Positions 13,886-24,619 are shown, counted from the stretch's first letter. The stretch: DNA of 64,000 nt from Novosphingobium lentum NBRC 107847 (GCF_001590965.1 NZ_BCTW01000006.1:154265-218264), one strand, 5' to 3'. Notes: generated from the letters alone by a model not told the origin. Translations and numbers: made by a program.

Positions 13886-14173
13886 ATGACTTTCCGTCCG
13901 CTGCACGACCGCGTGCTCGTGCGCCGCATCGAAGCCGAAGAAAAAACGGCCGGTGGCATCATCATTCCTGACAGCGCCAAAGAAAAGCCGAGCGAAGGCG
14001 AAATCGTCTCGACCGGTTCGGGCGCCCGCGCCGAAGACGGCAAGATCACCCCGCTCGACGTCAAGTCCGGCGACCGCGTCCTGTTCGGCAAATGGTCGGG
14101 CACCGAGGTCAAGGTCAACGGCGAAGACCTGCTGATCATGAAGGAATCGGACATCCTGGGCGTGCTCGCCTGA
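13886..14173 (+). CDS. groES: Co-chaperonin GroES
   Basis: 95-residue lid protein of the GroEL-GroES folding chamber. The start [14 protein letters not shown] and the mobile-loop region ([18 protein letters not shown]) are canonical, as is the C-terminal [11 protein letters not shown] 13886 follows AGAGGGAG; the frame extends upstream through the CIRCE element but that cannot be coding. It is 41 bp before groEL in one operon. Confidence 0.98.
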   Translation: MTFRPLHDRVLVRRIEAEEKTAGGIIIPDSAKEKPSEGEIVSTGSGARAEDGKITPLDVKSGDRVLFGKWSGTEVKVNGEDLLIMKESDILGVLA

Positions 14174-14196
14174 TCCGCTTTCCCGCTTCACACTGA

Positions 14197-15861
<1,665 letters not shown>

Positions 15862-15895
15862 GTCCAAACCCGACCAAGCAAGCCGACAAGAATTG

Positions 15896-15926
15896 GGGCC
15901 GGAGGGGAAACCTTCCGGCCCTTTTT
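15896..15926 (+). terminator. groESL intrinsic terminator
   Basis: GGGCCGGA pairs with TCCGGCCC around a short loop and is followed by TTTTTCTT, 35 bp after the groEL stop. Confidence 0.9.
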
Positions 15927-15961
15927 CTTGTGGTGCGGGGTGCGGGGATTCGGAGAAAGAA

Positions 15962-16378
15962 TTACCGATGTATGCGGATGATTCCGTCCCCTATGTGGAT
16001 ACGGATTGGGACAGAGCTATCGCGCCGTGACCACTCATACTCTATGATCTCAAGTGCCGCTCGAACTCGATCAACAGCACGAAATTGCTCGCAACCGAGT
16101 TCAATCCTACATAGTCGATCGGTCTCGGCACGCGTGACCTCATAGTCTTTTACTATGGCTCGAAAATGTTTGATGTTGTGTGTGACGAGAACCAAACCGT
16201 GTTCCCTGCAAGCAGCAGCCACTACCGGGTCCGGTGAATTGTCGAGCATCACCTCTCGAAGCCTAACCACCTGATGCCCCGATTCCCGGAGCAAATCACC
16301 GACCTTGTCATCTACGTCATTGTCGGTGAAAAAGGGGACAGGAGATTTTTTCGAGCTCAAGCAGCCTCTGCTTGCCAA
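15962..16378 (-). CDS. DUF5615-family PIN-like toxin
   Basis: 138 residues. The segment FFTDNDVDDKVGDLLRESGH, then VLVTHNIKHF, matches the DUF5615/Mut7-C-like PIN fold, with acidic residues (D19, D21) where the nuclease metal site is expected. It overlaps the 3' end of the DUF433 gene by 22 bp. A TTG at 16360, coupled to the antitoxin stop as TTGA, is an alternative start that would remove six residues. It is probably an RNase toxin neutralised by the upstream product. Composition is less GC-rich than the neighbours. Confidence 0.75.
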   Translation of the reverse strand: MASRGCLSSKKSPVPFFTDNDVDDKVGDLLRESGHQVVRLREVMLDNSPDPVVAAACREHGLVLVTHNIKHFRAIVKDYEVTRAETDRLCRIELGCEQFRAVDRVRAALEIIEYEWSRRDSSVPIRIHIGDGIIRIHR

Positions 16379-17007
16379 TGTCGGGCTGCATCAATGTCAG
16401 CGACCTCTAAGCTCGGGAAACGGTCGATAATTTCGCCCGGTTCATATCCAGCCGATAGAAACCCAGTAACCGCAGTCACCGGAATGCGGGTTCCTGCGAA
16501 AACTGGTTCTGAAGAGTGAACGAATTTTTTTCGTGTAATATGTCCTACTTGACCGCCGTTGCGGCGATTCATTAGTTCGATATCCCTACGAGCATCGGAT
16601 GTGACGACTTCAAGTGCGATTTCAGCGACGAATTGCTTGCTCGCGACCTCGCGCTTTCTCCTCGATTCTGGCTCTTCGAAAACAACCTTTCGGTTCCCTA
16701 CCCAAAGCTTTTGCGAGGTCCATTTCTCGTCCCCCATGTGCGCCAATGCTCGCTCAACACGTTCCAACTCTGCCATTTGAACGCCGTGGACGTTTCTTAA
16801 TTGGTTCAAAACGCGAAGTTTCAGGAGATCCTTAAACGAGTAAATGTAGCTGAACGGCTTGCGAGGATTATCGCTGATCCGAAATTCAGGTCGGATGAAG
16901 CCCCTGCGATTCCAACCCCGCAATTGGCCAAGTGACAGGCCTGTCAGGCGACTGACCTGTTCTTCGCTAAACGCGCCGAGGATACTGGTCGGTGGCATAT
17001 CGTTCAT
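16357..17007 (-). CDS. DUF433 antitoxin with N-terminal MerR-like HTH
   Basis: 216 residues. The N-terminus (FSEEQVSRLTGLSLGQLRGW) is a MerR-like HTH, and the C-terminus (KKFVHSSEPVFAGTRIPVTA, then AGYEPGEIIDRFPSL) is the DUF433 domain found in antitoxins paired with DUF5615 PIN toxins. I chose ATG 17007, preceded by GGGGGAGGAT, over ATG 17049, which lies inside a perfect palindrome likely to be the operator. The middle linker (about 75-140) is Lys/Arg-rich. It probably represses its own operon. Confidence 0.78.
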   Translation of the reverse strand: MNDMPPTSILGAFSEEQVSRLTGLSLGQLRGWNRRGFIRPEFRISDNPRKPFSYIYSFKDLLKLRVLNQLRNVHGVQMAELERVERALAHMGDEKWTSQKLWVGNRKVVFEEPESRRKREVASKQFVAEIALEVVTSDARRDIELMNRRNGGQVGHITRKKFVHSSEPVFAGTRIPVTAVTGFLSAGYEPGEIIDRFPSLEVADIDAARHWQAEAA

Positions 17008-17041
17008 AATAACAGATATCCTCCCCCGGTTGAATCCCTCA

Positions 17042-17055
17042 TGAATCATGATTCA
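17042..17055 (-). promoter_or_regulatory. Perfect palindrome upstream of the toxin-antitoxin pair
   Basis: TGAATCATGATTCA is a perfect 14-bp palindrome 35 bp before the antitoxin start. Antitoxins with HTH domains usually bind such sites for autoregulation. Confidence 0.55.
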
Positions 17056-17102
17056 CTGCCCTAGGCGCGATATCAATCATAGTAAAATTTTCATGCCACC
17101 CC

Positions 17103-17639
17103 CTACCCCCGCTCCAGCAACACCAGCGGCATTTCGCCTTCGCCAGGCACGGCCTCGTCGGGGAAGTGGCGGGCGTATTCGACGAAGCCCAGCCGCGATG
17201 CCACGGCGAACGAGGCGGCGTTGCCGTCTTCGATCATGCAGGCGACGCGGAGGGGGCCGTGGTTGGCGTCGAACCAGGCGAGCGCGGCGCTGGCCGCCTC
17301 GCTGGCGATGCCGCGTCCCCATGTCTCGCGCGCGAAGATCCAGCCGATCTCGGGCGTGTCGTCCATGCCTTTGCCGAAGCCGCGCCAAGAGTGGAACACG
17401 CCGCAGATGCCCAGCACGGCGTCGCTGCCGCGCGTGCGGCAGATGAACGTGCCATAGCCGTACAGCGCCCAGCTTCCGGCGTTGCGGCACAGGCGGTTGA
17501 ATTCCTCCACCGCGCTGGTCGGCCGGTTGCCGAGGTGCAGGCGCACTTCGTCATCGCCCAGCAGCGTCAGCAGCGCGGCATGGTCGTGCGGCTGGGGGCG
17601 ATAGAGATCGAGGCGCGGGGTTGTGAGTACGGGGTCCAT
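17103..17639 (-). CDS. GNAT N-acetyltransferase (RimJ/RimL-like)
   Basis: 178 residues beginning MDPVLTTPRLDLYRPQPHDH, the typical start of RimJ/RimL-type GNAT enzymes that move an acetyl group from acetyl-CoA to an amine. The acetyl-CoA loop (ETWGRGIASEAASAALAWF) and the following NxxS/F region (EDGNAASFAVASRLGFVEYA) are clear. It lies 67 bp after DUF445 on the same strand and may be the last gene of that operon. Substrate unknown. Confidence 0.88.
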   Translation of the reverse strand: MDPVLTTPRLDLYRPQPHDHAALLTLLGDDEVRLHLGNRPTSAVEEFNRLCRNAGSWALYGYGTFICRTRGSDAVLGICGVFHSWRGFGKGMDDTPEIGWIFARETWGRGIASEAASAALAWFDANHGPLRVACMIEDGNAASFAVASRLGFVEYARHFPDEAVPGEGEMPLVLLERG

Positions 17640-17706
17640 CGGCGCCCGGTTGTAGCGCGTGCGCTGGCGCGCGCAATGTCCCGGCATCGCGCCGGGGCGG
17701 GCGCGG

Positions 17707-18999
17707 TTACAGCAGCACGTCGATCGTGTGGATCGCGACGCCGACCAGCCCGCCGACCAGCGTGCCGTTGATGCGGATGAACTGGAGATCGCGGCCGACC
17801 GCGCCTTCGATCCGGTCGGTGACGGTGCGCGCGTCCCAGCGGCGCACGGTTTCGGATACCAGCCGCACGATCTGCCCGCCATAGCGCGTGGCGACGCCGA
17901 CGAGCGTGCGGCGGGCAAAGCGGTTGACCAGCAGTTGCAGCCGGGGATCGTTCTGCAGCGCGTTGCCGAGTTCGGCGAGGCTGAGGCCCAGCTGCCCCGC
18001 CAGCACGCCACCGGGTTCACGTACCGCCTGCAGGAGCCGCACGCGGCCGCGTTCCCACAGCCCGTCGAGCCAGCGCGCGAAGGCGGGGTTGGCGAGCACT
18101 TCGGCTTTCATCCGTTCCACCCGCAGCCGCATCGCGGGATCGTGGACGAGATCGTGTGCGAGTTTTTCGAGGCCTTCCTCGATCTTGGCGCGCAGCGGGT
18201 GATCGGGCACGACCACGGTTTCGGCGAGCAGCTTGTACAACCCGTCGAGGATGCCGTTGGCGAGCCGCTGGTCGAGGTTGGTGAAGCGCATCAGCGCGTT
18301 GGCGCGTTCGTGGATCATCGTGCGGATGAGGTCTTCGTTGTCCTCCAGCGTCAGTGCGGCCCAGCGCACGAAGCTTTCCATCACCGCCATGTGGCGCCCG
18401 TCGGCAATCGCCGCGCCGATCAGCTGGCCGAGCAGCGGCCCGATCTCGAGCTTTTCGAGCTGGGCGCGCAACGCCCCCTTGGCCAGTCCGCCGAGCTTTT
18501 CCTGGTCGAGCGATTCGAGCACATCGGCCAGCAGGCCGGCGGCCCCGGCGCGGATGCGGCCTTCGCCGCCGCGCGGATCGGCCAGGAACGCGCCCGCCGC
18601 CGCCGCCGCGTTCATCCCGGTCAACCGCCGCGCGACGACTTGCGGGGTGAGGAAGTTTTCCTGCAGGAACGCGGCCATCGTATCGGCGATGCGATCCTTG
18701 TTTTCGGGGATGATCGCGGTGTGCGGGATCGGCAGGCCGAGCGGGTGGCGGAACAGGGCGGTGACCGCAAACCAGTCTGCCAGCCCGCCGACCATCGCGG
18801 CTTCGGCAAAGGCGCGGACGAAGCCGATCGCGGGGTGCACATGTTCGAACTGGCGCGCGGCGAAGAACACCACCGCCATCGCCAGCAGCAGGCTGGTGGC
18901 GAACACGCGCATCTTGCGGGCGCGGTCCACGGGCGGAAACGGAAGGCGGCGGGCGCGCCGGCTCAGCAGGGACACAGGGCCGGGTGCAGTATCGCTCAC
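17707..18999 (-). CDS. DUF445 family membrane protein
   Basis: 430 residues with an N-terminal transmembrane segment (about 30-47), the hallmark GFVRAFAEAAMVGGLADWFA and FRHPLGLPIPHTAIIPENKD motifs, a long helical middle and a C-terminal transmembrane anchor (GTLVGGLVGVAIHTIDVLL). This matches DUF445/YjiN. The start overlaps the RND pump stop by 4 bp (ATGA), so the two are translationally coupled. Function of the family is not established. Confidence 0.88.
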   Translation of the reverse strand: MSDTAPGPVSLLSRRARRLPFPPVDRARKMRVFATSLLLAMAVVFFAARQFEHVHPAIGFVRAFAEAAMVGGLADWFAVTALFRHPLGLPIPHTAIIPENKDRIADTMAAFLQENFLTPQVVARRLTGMNAAAAAGAFLADPRGGEGRIRAGAAGLLADVLESLDQEKLGGLAKGALRAQLEKLEIGPLLGQLIGAAIADGRHMAVMESFVRWAALTLEDNEDLIRTMIHERANALMRFTNLDQRLANGILDGLYKLLAETVVVPDHPLRAKIEEGLEKLAHDLVHDPAMRLRVERMKAEVLANPAFARWLDGLWERGRVRLLQAVREPGGVLAGQLGLSLAELGNALQNDPRLQLLVNRFARRTLVGVATRYGGQIVRLVSETVRRWDARTVTDRIEGAVGRDLQFIRINGTLVGGLVGVAIHTIDVLL

Positions 19000-21900
19000 T
19001 CGGCGGGAACGGCCTCACCCGGCATGGGTTCCGTAACGCGCCCGGCTTCTTCCGCCGTCGACAGCCGCGGATCGTAGTTGAGCACCTTGCGCCCGAGCCA
19101 CGGGCCGAGCCGCTTTTCAAGGCCGTCGGCCAAGCTGAACCCGGCGGGCACGATCAGCAGCGTGAGCATGGTCGACAGCGCCAGACCGCCGATCACCACC
19201 GTGCCCATCGGCGCGCGCCAGCCGCTGTTGGTGCCGATCGAGACCGCAGTGGGGATCATGCCCGCGATCATCGCCACCGTGGTCATCACGATGGGCTGTG
19301 CGCGCTTGTGCCCGGCATCGGTGATCGATTCGAGCTTGTCGCGGCCTGTGCCCATTTCCTCGATCGCGAAATCGATCAGCAGGATCGAGTTCTTGGCGAC
19401 GATGCCGAACAGCATCAGCATGCCGATGAACACCGGCATCGACATCGGCTGGCCGGCCACGCCCAGCAGCAGCAACCCGCCCAGCGGCGCGAGGAACAGC
19501 GAGCCCATGTTGACCAGCGGCGAGATCAGGCGGCGGTACAGCAGCACCAGCACCGAGAACACCAGCATCACGCCCGCCGCCAGCGCGATGGCGAAGTTGA
19601 CCAGCATTTCCTGCTGGAAGCGATCCTGCCCGGCGGGCGCGTTGGACACGCCATCGGGCAGCGCCTTCATGATCGGCAGCGCCTTGATCTGCGCGTCGGC
19701 CGTACCCTTGGCCACGCCCGAGGCGAGATCGGCGCCGACGAAGATGCGGCGGCTCTGGTTGTAACGCTGGATCGTGGTCGGGCCCGAACCGAAGCCGATG
19801 TCGGCCACACGCGAGAGCGGGACCGACCCGCCGCTGGCGATCGGCACGGGCAAGTTGGCGATCGTGGTCAGGTCACGGCGCGAATCGACCGGCAGCTTCA
19901 CCCGGATCGGCACCTGGCGGTTCGACAGCGAGAACTTGGCGCTGTTCTGGTCGATCTCGCCCTGCGTGGCGATGCGGATCGTCTGGCTGAGCGCCTGCGT
20001 GGTCACCCCCAGCGAGGCCGCCAGATCGGTGCGCGGGGTGATGACCAGTTCCGGGCGGCGCATGTCGGCGCTGATGCGCGGGGCCACCAGCGTCTTGAGC
20101 GACCCCATCTGTTCGATCAGCGTCTGCGCGGTGGACTGCAGCTTGGCCGGATCGGAGCCCGACAGCATCACGCTGATCGGCCGGCCCGAACCGCCGCCAG
20201 GACCGCCGCCGTTGTTGTCCTGGAACGTCACGCGCGCGTCGGGAATACGCTGCAGCACCGGGGTCAGCTGGCGCACGAATTCGATGCTGGTGCGGGCCCG
20301 GTCCTTTTTCAGGTTGATGTAGATGTTGTCGCTGGTTTCGCGCACGCGCTCGAACGCCACGGCAACTTCGGGCTGAGCGGCGATGACCTCGTACACCTGA
20401 TCGACGATCTTCTCGCTCTGCTGCAGCGTTGTTCCGGGCACCAGTTCGATGTTGACCGAAACGAAGTCGCTGTCTTCATCGGGGAAGAACTGTTGCGGGA
20501 TGACCATGGTCATCACCACCGTCAGCATCAGGGCCAGCAAGCCGATGCCCAGCATCCACAGGCGATGGTCGCGCAGCCGCGCGGCCAGCCGCTGGCGGAG
20601 TGACAGCCGGCCGCGAGGATCGGCCACGCGCGCACGATAGGCCCACGCCGACGCGGTATCGAGCGACCAGCGCAGCACACGCATGTAGCGGTCCATCATC
20701 GGGCCTTCGCCATGTTCGGCGTGGCCCTTGGCCTTGAGGAAATAGGCCGCGATCATCGGCGTGATCATGCGTGCCACGGCCAGGCTGAACAGCACCGCGA
20801 CCACCACGGTCAGCCCGAAGTTCTTGAAGAACTGGCCCGATACGCCCGGCATCAGGCCCACCGGCAGGAACACCGCGACGATCGAGAACGTCGTGGCGAC
20901 CACCGCCAGCCCGATCTCGTCGGCGGCGTCGATCGAGGCCTGGTAGGCGCTTTTGCCCATGCGCATGTGGCGCACGATGTTCTCGATCTCCACGATCGCA
21001 TCGTCGACCAGCACACCTGCGACCAGCCCGAGCGCGAGCAGCGACATCGTGTTGAGCGTGAACCCCATCAGGTTCATCACCCAGAACGTGGGGATCGACG
21101 ACAGCGGGATGGCGATGGCCGAGACCATCGTGGCGCGCCAGTCGCGCAGGAAGAAGAACACCACGATGACCGCAAGCACCGCGCCTTCGACCATCGCCGA
21201 CATCGACGATTCATACTGGGCCTTGGTCTCGTCGACGCGGTTGAACAGCGGATGGAAGGCGACCCTGCCGCCCTGTTCCTTGGCCAGCGCGTTCATTTCC
21301 TTGATCGCGGTGTCGTAGACGCTGACATCGGATTCGCCGCGTGCGCGGGCGATGCTGAAGGCCACCACGGGCTTGCCGTTGAACTTGGCGATCGAGGTCA
21401 GTTCGCCATAGGAATCACTGACATCGGCGACATCGGCGAGCTTGACCGTGCGTCCACCGGTCAGCGCGATGTCGGTCTGCGACAGATCGTAGGCGTTGCG
21501 CGCGTTGCCCAGCACGCGGACCGCCTGGCGCGATCCGGCAACTTCGGCGCGTCCGCCCGCCGCATTGATGTTGACCGAGCGCAGCGTGGCGTTGACCTGG
21601 CTGGCGGTGACGCCGAGCGCCTGCATCCGCGCCGGATCGAGCGTGACCGCAATCTCGCGGTCCACACCGCCCGAGCGGTGGACTTCGGCCATGCCGGGGA
21701 TCGCCAGCAGCCGCTTGGCCACGGTATCGTCGATGAACCATGACATCTGCTCGATCGTCATGTCGTTGGCGGTCACCGCGAAGTAGCCGATCGGATCGGA
21801 CGACGTCTCCGCCTTGATCACCTGCGGCTCGAGGATGCCGTCGGGAAGATCGCCGCGGACCTGGTCGACCGCGTTCTTGACCTCGTTCACCGCCGAATTA

Positions 21901-22211
21901 ATGTCGGTGCCGATCTTGAACATCACCAGCGTCTGGCTGTTGCCCTCCGACGCGGTCGACGTGATCGTATCGACCCCGGCGATCGAGCGGACGCCCGATT
22001 CGATGCGCTGGGTGATCTGGTTCTCGATCTCGGTCGGCGCGGCACCGGGCTCCGAGATGGTAACGATGACCATCGGGAACTCGATGTCGGGCTGTGACTG
22101 GACCTTCATGCCCATGAACGAAACCAGCCCGGCCAGCGTCAGGCCGATGAACAGGACCAGCGGCACCACCGGATTGCGGATCGACCACGCGGAGATGTTG
22201 CGGAAGTTCAT
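18996..22211 (-). CDS. RND multidrug efflux inner-membrane pump (HAE1/AcrB family)
   Basis: 1071-residue proton-driven exporter. It has the typical start (MNFRNISAWSIRNPVVPLVL), two large periplasmic loops and about twelve transmembrane helices. The proton-relay aspartates are in LVDDAIVEIEN of TM4. It follows its adaptor gene by 18 bp and overlaps DUF445. No outer-membrane channel gene is nearby, so an unlinked TolC-like protein would complete the pump. Substrates are unknown. Confidence 0.95.
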   Translation of the reverse strand: MNFRNISAWSIRNPVVPLVLFIGLTLAGLVSFMGMKVQSQPDIEFPMVIVTISEPGAAPTEIENQITQRIESGVRSIAGVDTITSTASEGNSQTLVMFKIGTDINSAVNEVKNAVDQVRGDLPDGILEPQVIKAETSSDPIGYFAVTANDMTIEQMSWFIDDTVAKRLLAIPGMAEVHRSGGVDREIAVTLDPARMQALGVTASQVNATLRSVNINAAGGRAEVAGSRQAVRVLGNARNAYDLSQTDIALTGGRTVKLADVADVSDSYGELTSIAKFNGKPVVAFSIARARGESDVSVYDTAIKEMNALAKEQGGRVAFHPLFNRVDETKAQYESSMSAMVEGAVLAVIVVFFFLRDWRATMVSAIAIPLSSIPTFWVMNLMGFTLNTMSLLALGLVAGVLVDDAIVEIENIVRHMRMGKSAYQASIDAADEIGLAVVATTFSIVAVFLPVGLMPGVSGQFFKNFGLTVVVAVLFSLAVARMITPMIAAYFLKAKGHAEHGEGPMMDRYMRVLRWSLDTASAWAYRARVADPRGRLSLRQRLAARLRDHRLWMLGIGLLALMLTVVMTMVIPQQFFPDEDSDFVSVNIELVPGTTLQQSEKIVDQVYEVIAAQPEVAVAFERVRETSDNIYINLKKDRARTSIEFVRQLTPVLQRIPDARVTFQDNNGGGPGGGSGRPISVMLSGSDPAKLQSTAQTLIEQMGSLKTLVAPRISADMRRPELVITPRTDLAASLGVTTQALSQTIRIATQGEIDQNSAKFSLSNRQVPIRVKLPVDSRRDLTTIANLPVPIASGGSVPLSRVADIGFGSGPTTIQRYNQSRRIFVGADLASGVAKGTADAQIKALPIMKALPDGVSNAPAGQDRFQQEMLVNFAIALAAGVMLVFSVLVLLYRRLISPLVNMGSLFLAPLGGLLLLGVAGQPMSMPVFIGMLMLFGIVAKNSILLIDFAIEEMGTGRDKLESITDAGHKRAQPIVMTTVAMIAGMIPTAVSIGTNSGWRAPMGTVVIGGLALSTMLTLLIVPAGFSLADGLEKRLGPWLGRKVLNYDPRLSTAEEAGRVTEPMPGEAVPAE

Positions 22212-22229
22212 GGGCCCGGCCTCTCGCGA

Positions 22230-23423
22230 TCAGCCGGCGGTCGGCTTGGTCGCGACCGGAATCACGACGTCACCGGCATTGAGGAACCCGCCCGCACGCA
22301 GCACCACGCGTTCGTTGCCCGACAGGCCTTCCATCACCACGATGCCTTGTTCGGTGACGTCACCGGTCTTGACCGCACGCCGCGCGACTTTGTTGTTGCC
22401 GCCGACGACGAACACGTACTGGCCCTTTTCGTCGCTCAGGATCGCCGATTGCGGCAGCAGCGGCGCGTTCACCACACCGGACTTGATCGCGGCACTGGCG
22501 AAGCCGCCCGGACGCAGCGCCGCGTTATAGGGCAGCGCGACGCGCGCGATGCCTTCGCGCGAGATGGGATCGATCACCGGCGAAAGCTGCCAGATCTGGC
22601 CCGGAAACGCCGTGGTGGTGCCCACCGGGGTCACGCTGGCGGAAATGCCGACCGCCAGCTTGGCCAGATCGGCTTCGGAGACATGCGCCTGCATTTCCAT
22701 TTCGCCGTCGCGCGCGATGCGGAACAGCACGCCGCTGCCCGCGCCCACGACCTGGCCGGGTTCGACCTTGCGTTCCAGCACGAGGCCTGCGGCGGGCGCG
22801 ACGATGTTGAGCCGCGCGTTGCGCGCGTTGGTGGCGCCCAGGCTGGCGCGCGCCAGCCGCACCCGCGCATTGGCCGAATCGCGCGTGGCAGTAAGCTTGT
22901 CGACATCGGACTTGGAGATGAAGCCGCGATCGACCAGCTTCAGCCCGCGATCGAGATTGGCCTGCGCGATGCGCGCATCGGCGGCGGCGACTTCGATGCT
23001 GGCGGCATCGCTGACCGCCTGCTGCGCCTGCACCGAACGGTCGATCACCGCGAGCACCTGGCCCTGGCGCACCCAGCTGCCGGCATCGACCAGCACGGCG
23101 GCAACCTGTCCGCCCTCGCCGGCGATGCCGACCGGCAGTTCGCGCCGCGCGGCAAGCGTGCCCGACGACGTGATCGCCGCATCGACCGTGGTCCGGCCCG
23201 GCGCGATCACGCTGACGGTTTGCGCCTGCGCGCCCTTGTTCTGGTCCGCAGCGCCCGCAGCGACGTTGTGCCGGTAGGCAAACCATGCGCCGATCAGGAT
23301 CGCCACGATGACGACAGCGATGATCCACCTGCGCCGCGAACGCGGTGCGCCGCCCTCGACATAGCTGTCGAAAGGCTCAAGCGAGGCTGGTCCGCCGGCG
23401 TCGATGCTCGTCTCGTAATTCAT
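22230..23423 (-). CDS. RND efflux periplasmic adaptor (membrane fusion protein)
   Basis: 397 residues. An N-terminal transmembrane anchor (about 35-52, RRWIIAVVIVAILIGAWFAY) is followed by the two lipoyl half-motifs, the helical hairpin (about 120-190) and the beta-barrel domain typical of HlyD/AcrA adaptors. The lipoyl signature SWVRQGQVLAVID is clear. ATG 23423 is used; GTG 23432 is possible and has a closer AAAGG. It is the first gene of the adaptor-pump-DUF445-GNAT operon. Confidence 0.93.
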   Translation of the reverse strand: MNYETSIDAGGPASLEPFDSYVEGGAPRSRRRWIIAVVIVAILIGAWFAYRHNVAAGAADQNKGAQAQTVSVIAPGRTTVDAAITSSGTLAARRELPVGIAGEGGQVAAVLVDAGSWVRQGQVLAVIDRSVQAQQAVSDAASIEVAAADARIAQANLDRGLKLVDRGFISKSDVDKLTATRDSANARVRLARASLGATNARNARLNIVAPAAGLVLERKVEPGQVVGAGSGVLFRIARDGEMEMQAHVSEADLAKLAVGISASVTPVGTTTAFPGQIWQLSPVIDPISREGIARVALPYNAALRPGGFASAAIKSGVVNAPLLPQSAILSDEKGQYVFVVGGNNKVARRAVKTGDVTEQGIVVMEGLSGNERVVLRAGGFLNAGDVVIPVATKPTAG

Positions 23424-23432
23424 GTCGCTCAC

Positions 23433-23817
23433 GTGCCTTTATCCCGGGCGGCCTGAAATCGGGGCCTGCCGCTGTTGGCAGCGGTGTATTACCCCCATAA
23501 GCCACCCCCTGCAAGCGGCCCGCGCGCCTTGATCTGACGCATTATCGTCCGGCAATAGACCGCGAAACGACGAGGCGCAATCGTCGCTCGATGAACGGGA
23601 ATGGCCGAAATGGTGGCGTTGGCGCTTTTGGGGCCATTTCAGCTGAAACCAGTGGCGGCGGCGACACACCAGGCGCCAAATCGACCATGACAGCCGAACG
23701 GCCGCCCCCGGGATGGGAGCGGCCGCCCGTTGATGGAGGCCGGTTCAAAGAGCCTCAATGGTCGGATCGGGTATCGCGCCGGGACGAATCGCCCCGCTGC
23801 GTGATGCCCCGGTACAA
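23433..23817. other. Spacer between the efflux operon and sciP
   Basis: This 385-bp interval must carry the efflux operon promoter on the minus strand and the end of the sciP transcript. A stem around 23697-23732 (GGCCGC ... GCGGCC) lies about 90 bp after the sciP stop but has no T-tract. I see no credible gene; short frames lack a ribosome binding site and resemble no known family. Confidence 0.6.
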
Positions 23818-24117
23818 TCAGTACTTGAGCTGGCGCTCGTAAAGATCGCGGTAGTGCTGGATCCGCGTCACGCGCAAACCCTGCATGCCCGAACGATCGA
23901 CCGCGCGTTGCCACGAGGCGAATTCCTCGAGCGTGAGGCTGTAGCGTTCGCACACTTCGTCGATCGTGAGCAGGCCGCCGTTGACGGCTGCCACGACTTC
24001 AGCCTTGCGCCGCACCACCCACCGCGTGGTGGAAGGAGCCGGCAGGCTGTCGACGGTCAGCGGTTCCCCCAGGGGGCCGATGACCTGAGCCGGTTTGATT
24101 TTCTGGTTTTCGATCAT
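23818..24117 (-). CDS. sciP: SciP, CtrA inhibitory protein (DUF1153)
   Basis: 99-residue small HTH protein. In Caulobacter SciP binds the cell-cycle regulator CtrA and blocks its recruitment of RNA polymerase. The conserved body is intact: KIKPAQVIGPLGEPLTVDSL, RWVVRRKAEVVAAVNGGLLT, and RYSLTLEEFASWQRAVDRSG. ATG 24117 gives the usual MIENQKIKPA start. It overlaps the upstream gene by 4 bp (ATGA), so the two are made together. It was recognised from its sequence, not from context. Confidence 0.92.
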   Translation of the reverse strand: MIENQKIKPAQVIGPLGEPLTVDSLPAPSTTRWVVRRKAEVVAAVNGGLLTIDEVCERYSLTLEEFASWQRAVDRSGMQGLRVTRIQHYRDLYERQLKY

Positions 24118-24473
24118 GGTACTTCTCGAAACAGCTCGGCACTGGCTGATGGGTCGGCATGCAACTGCCTTGAGACGGCTATGCATGCATCGGCTTTGCC
24201 ATTCGTTGAAGACTTTGGGTTAACGAACCGGTCAGCCTGTTGTCGCATTGCGATCAGCCGTGCGGTGTTTCGGTGAAAACTGGCCTGTCCGGGCTGGCGC
24301 CGCGGGCGTCGTCCGGTTGTGTTGGTGTGGCCCGTCGCGTCGATCGCGATCAGGCGGCGCAGATCCTGCGCTGCGACGAGCCGCGCGCAAAGCTCGCTCC
24401 AGCCGAACGGCCGGAGATCTTGCGCCGACTCGCCGGAAAGGCGCGAGTCATATTCGGTGAATCCCATTTCCAT
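24114..24473 (-). CDS. Hypothetical protein translationally coupled to sciP
   Basis: 119 residues starting MEMGFTEYDSRLSGESAQDL. The N-terminal half (DLRPFGWSELCARLVAAQDL) looks structured and helical; the C-terminal half is Gln/Arg/Asn-rich and probably disordered. The ATGA overlap with sciP supports real translation. I recall similar short proteins in sphingomonads but cannot name a function. A role linked to cell-cycle control would be only an inference from position. Confidence 0.68.
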   Translation of the reverse strand: MEMGFTEYDSRLSGESAQDLRPFGWSELCARLVAAQDLRRLIAIDATGHTNTTGRRPRRQPGQASFHRNTARLIAMRQQADRFVNPKSSTNGKADACIAVSRQLHADPSASAELFREVP

Positions 24474-24544
24474 GCGGCGGCTTTAGCAGCGGGGGAGCTA
24501 AGGGACCGTAAAGCCGCGATTTACCCAATCTTATTGGAGGTTAA

Positions 24545-24619
24545 GTGAATCCGGGTGCGAGCGCACGCATTGCCTTTTGCGCCTGCCATTTGGCGACAGA
24601 AACGCCTATGGGCCCGTAA
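24545..24619 (+). CDS. Possible 24-codon leader peptide before mnmA
   Basis: GTG 24545 follows a strong GGAGG (24536-24540) and opens a 24-codon frame whose stop TAA directly abuts the mnmA ATG (TAAATG). mnmA itself has no visible ribosome binding site, so termination of this frame could deliver ribosomes to mnmA. The peptide is Ala/Cys-rich and has no recognisable motif. Confidence 0.3.
   Translation: MNPGASARIAFCACHLATETPMGP

Noticed and set aside
23591..23842. Small Gly/Arg-rich frame in the efflux-sciP spacer
   Set aside because: No ribosome binding site, no recognisable sequence, and it overlaps the sciP 3' end on the other strand.
24205..24555. CtrA-like half-sites (TTAAC near 24223 and CTTA-N7-TTAA near 24530-24545)
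   Set aside because: Neither matches the full TTAA-N7-TTAA box on both halves, and such short motifs arise by chance; not enough to claim CtrA control of sciP or mnmA.
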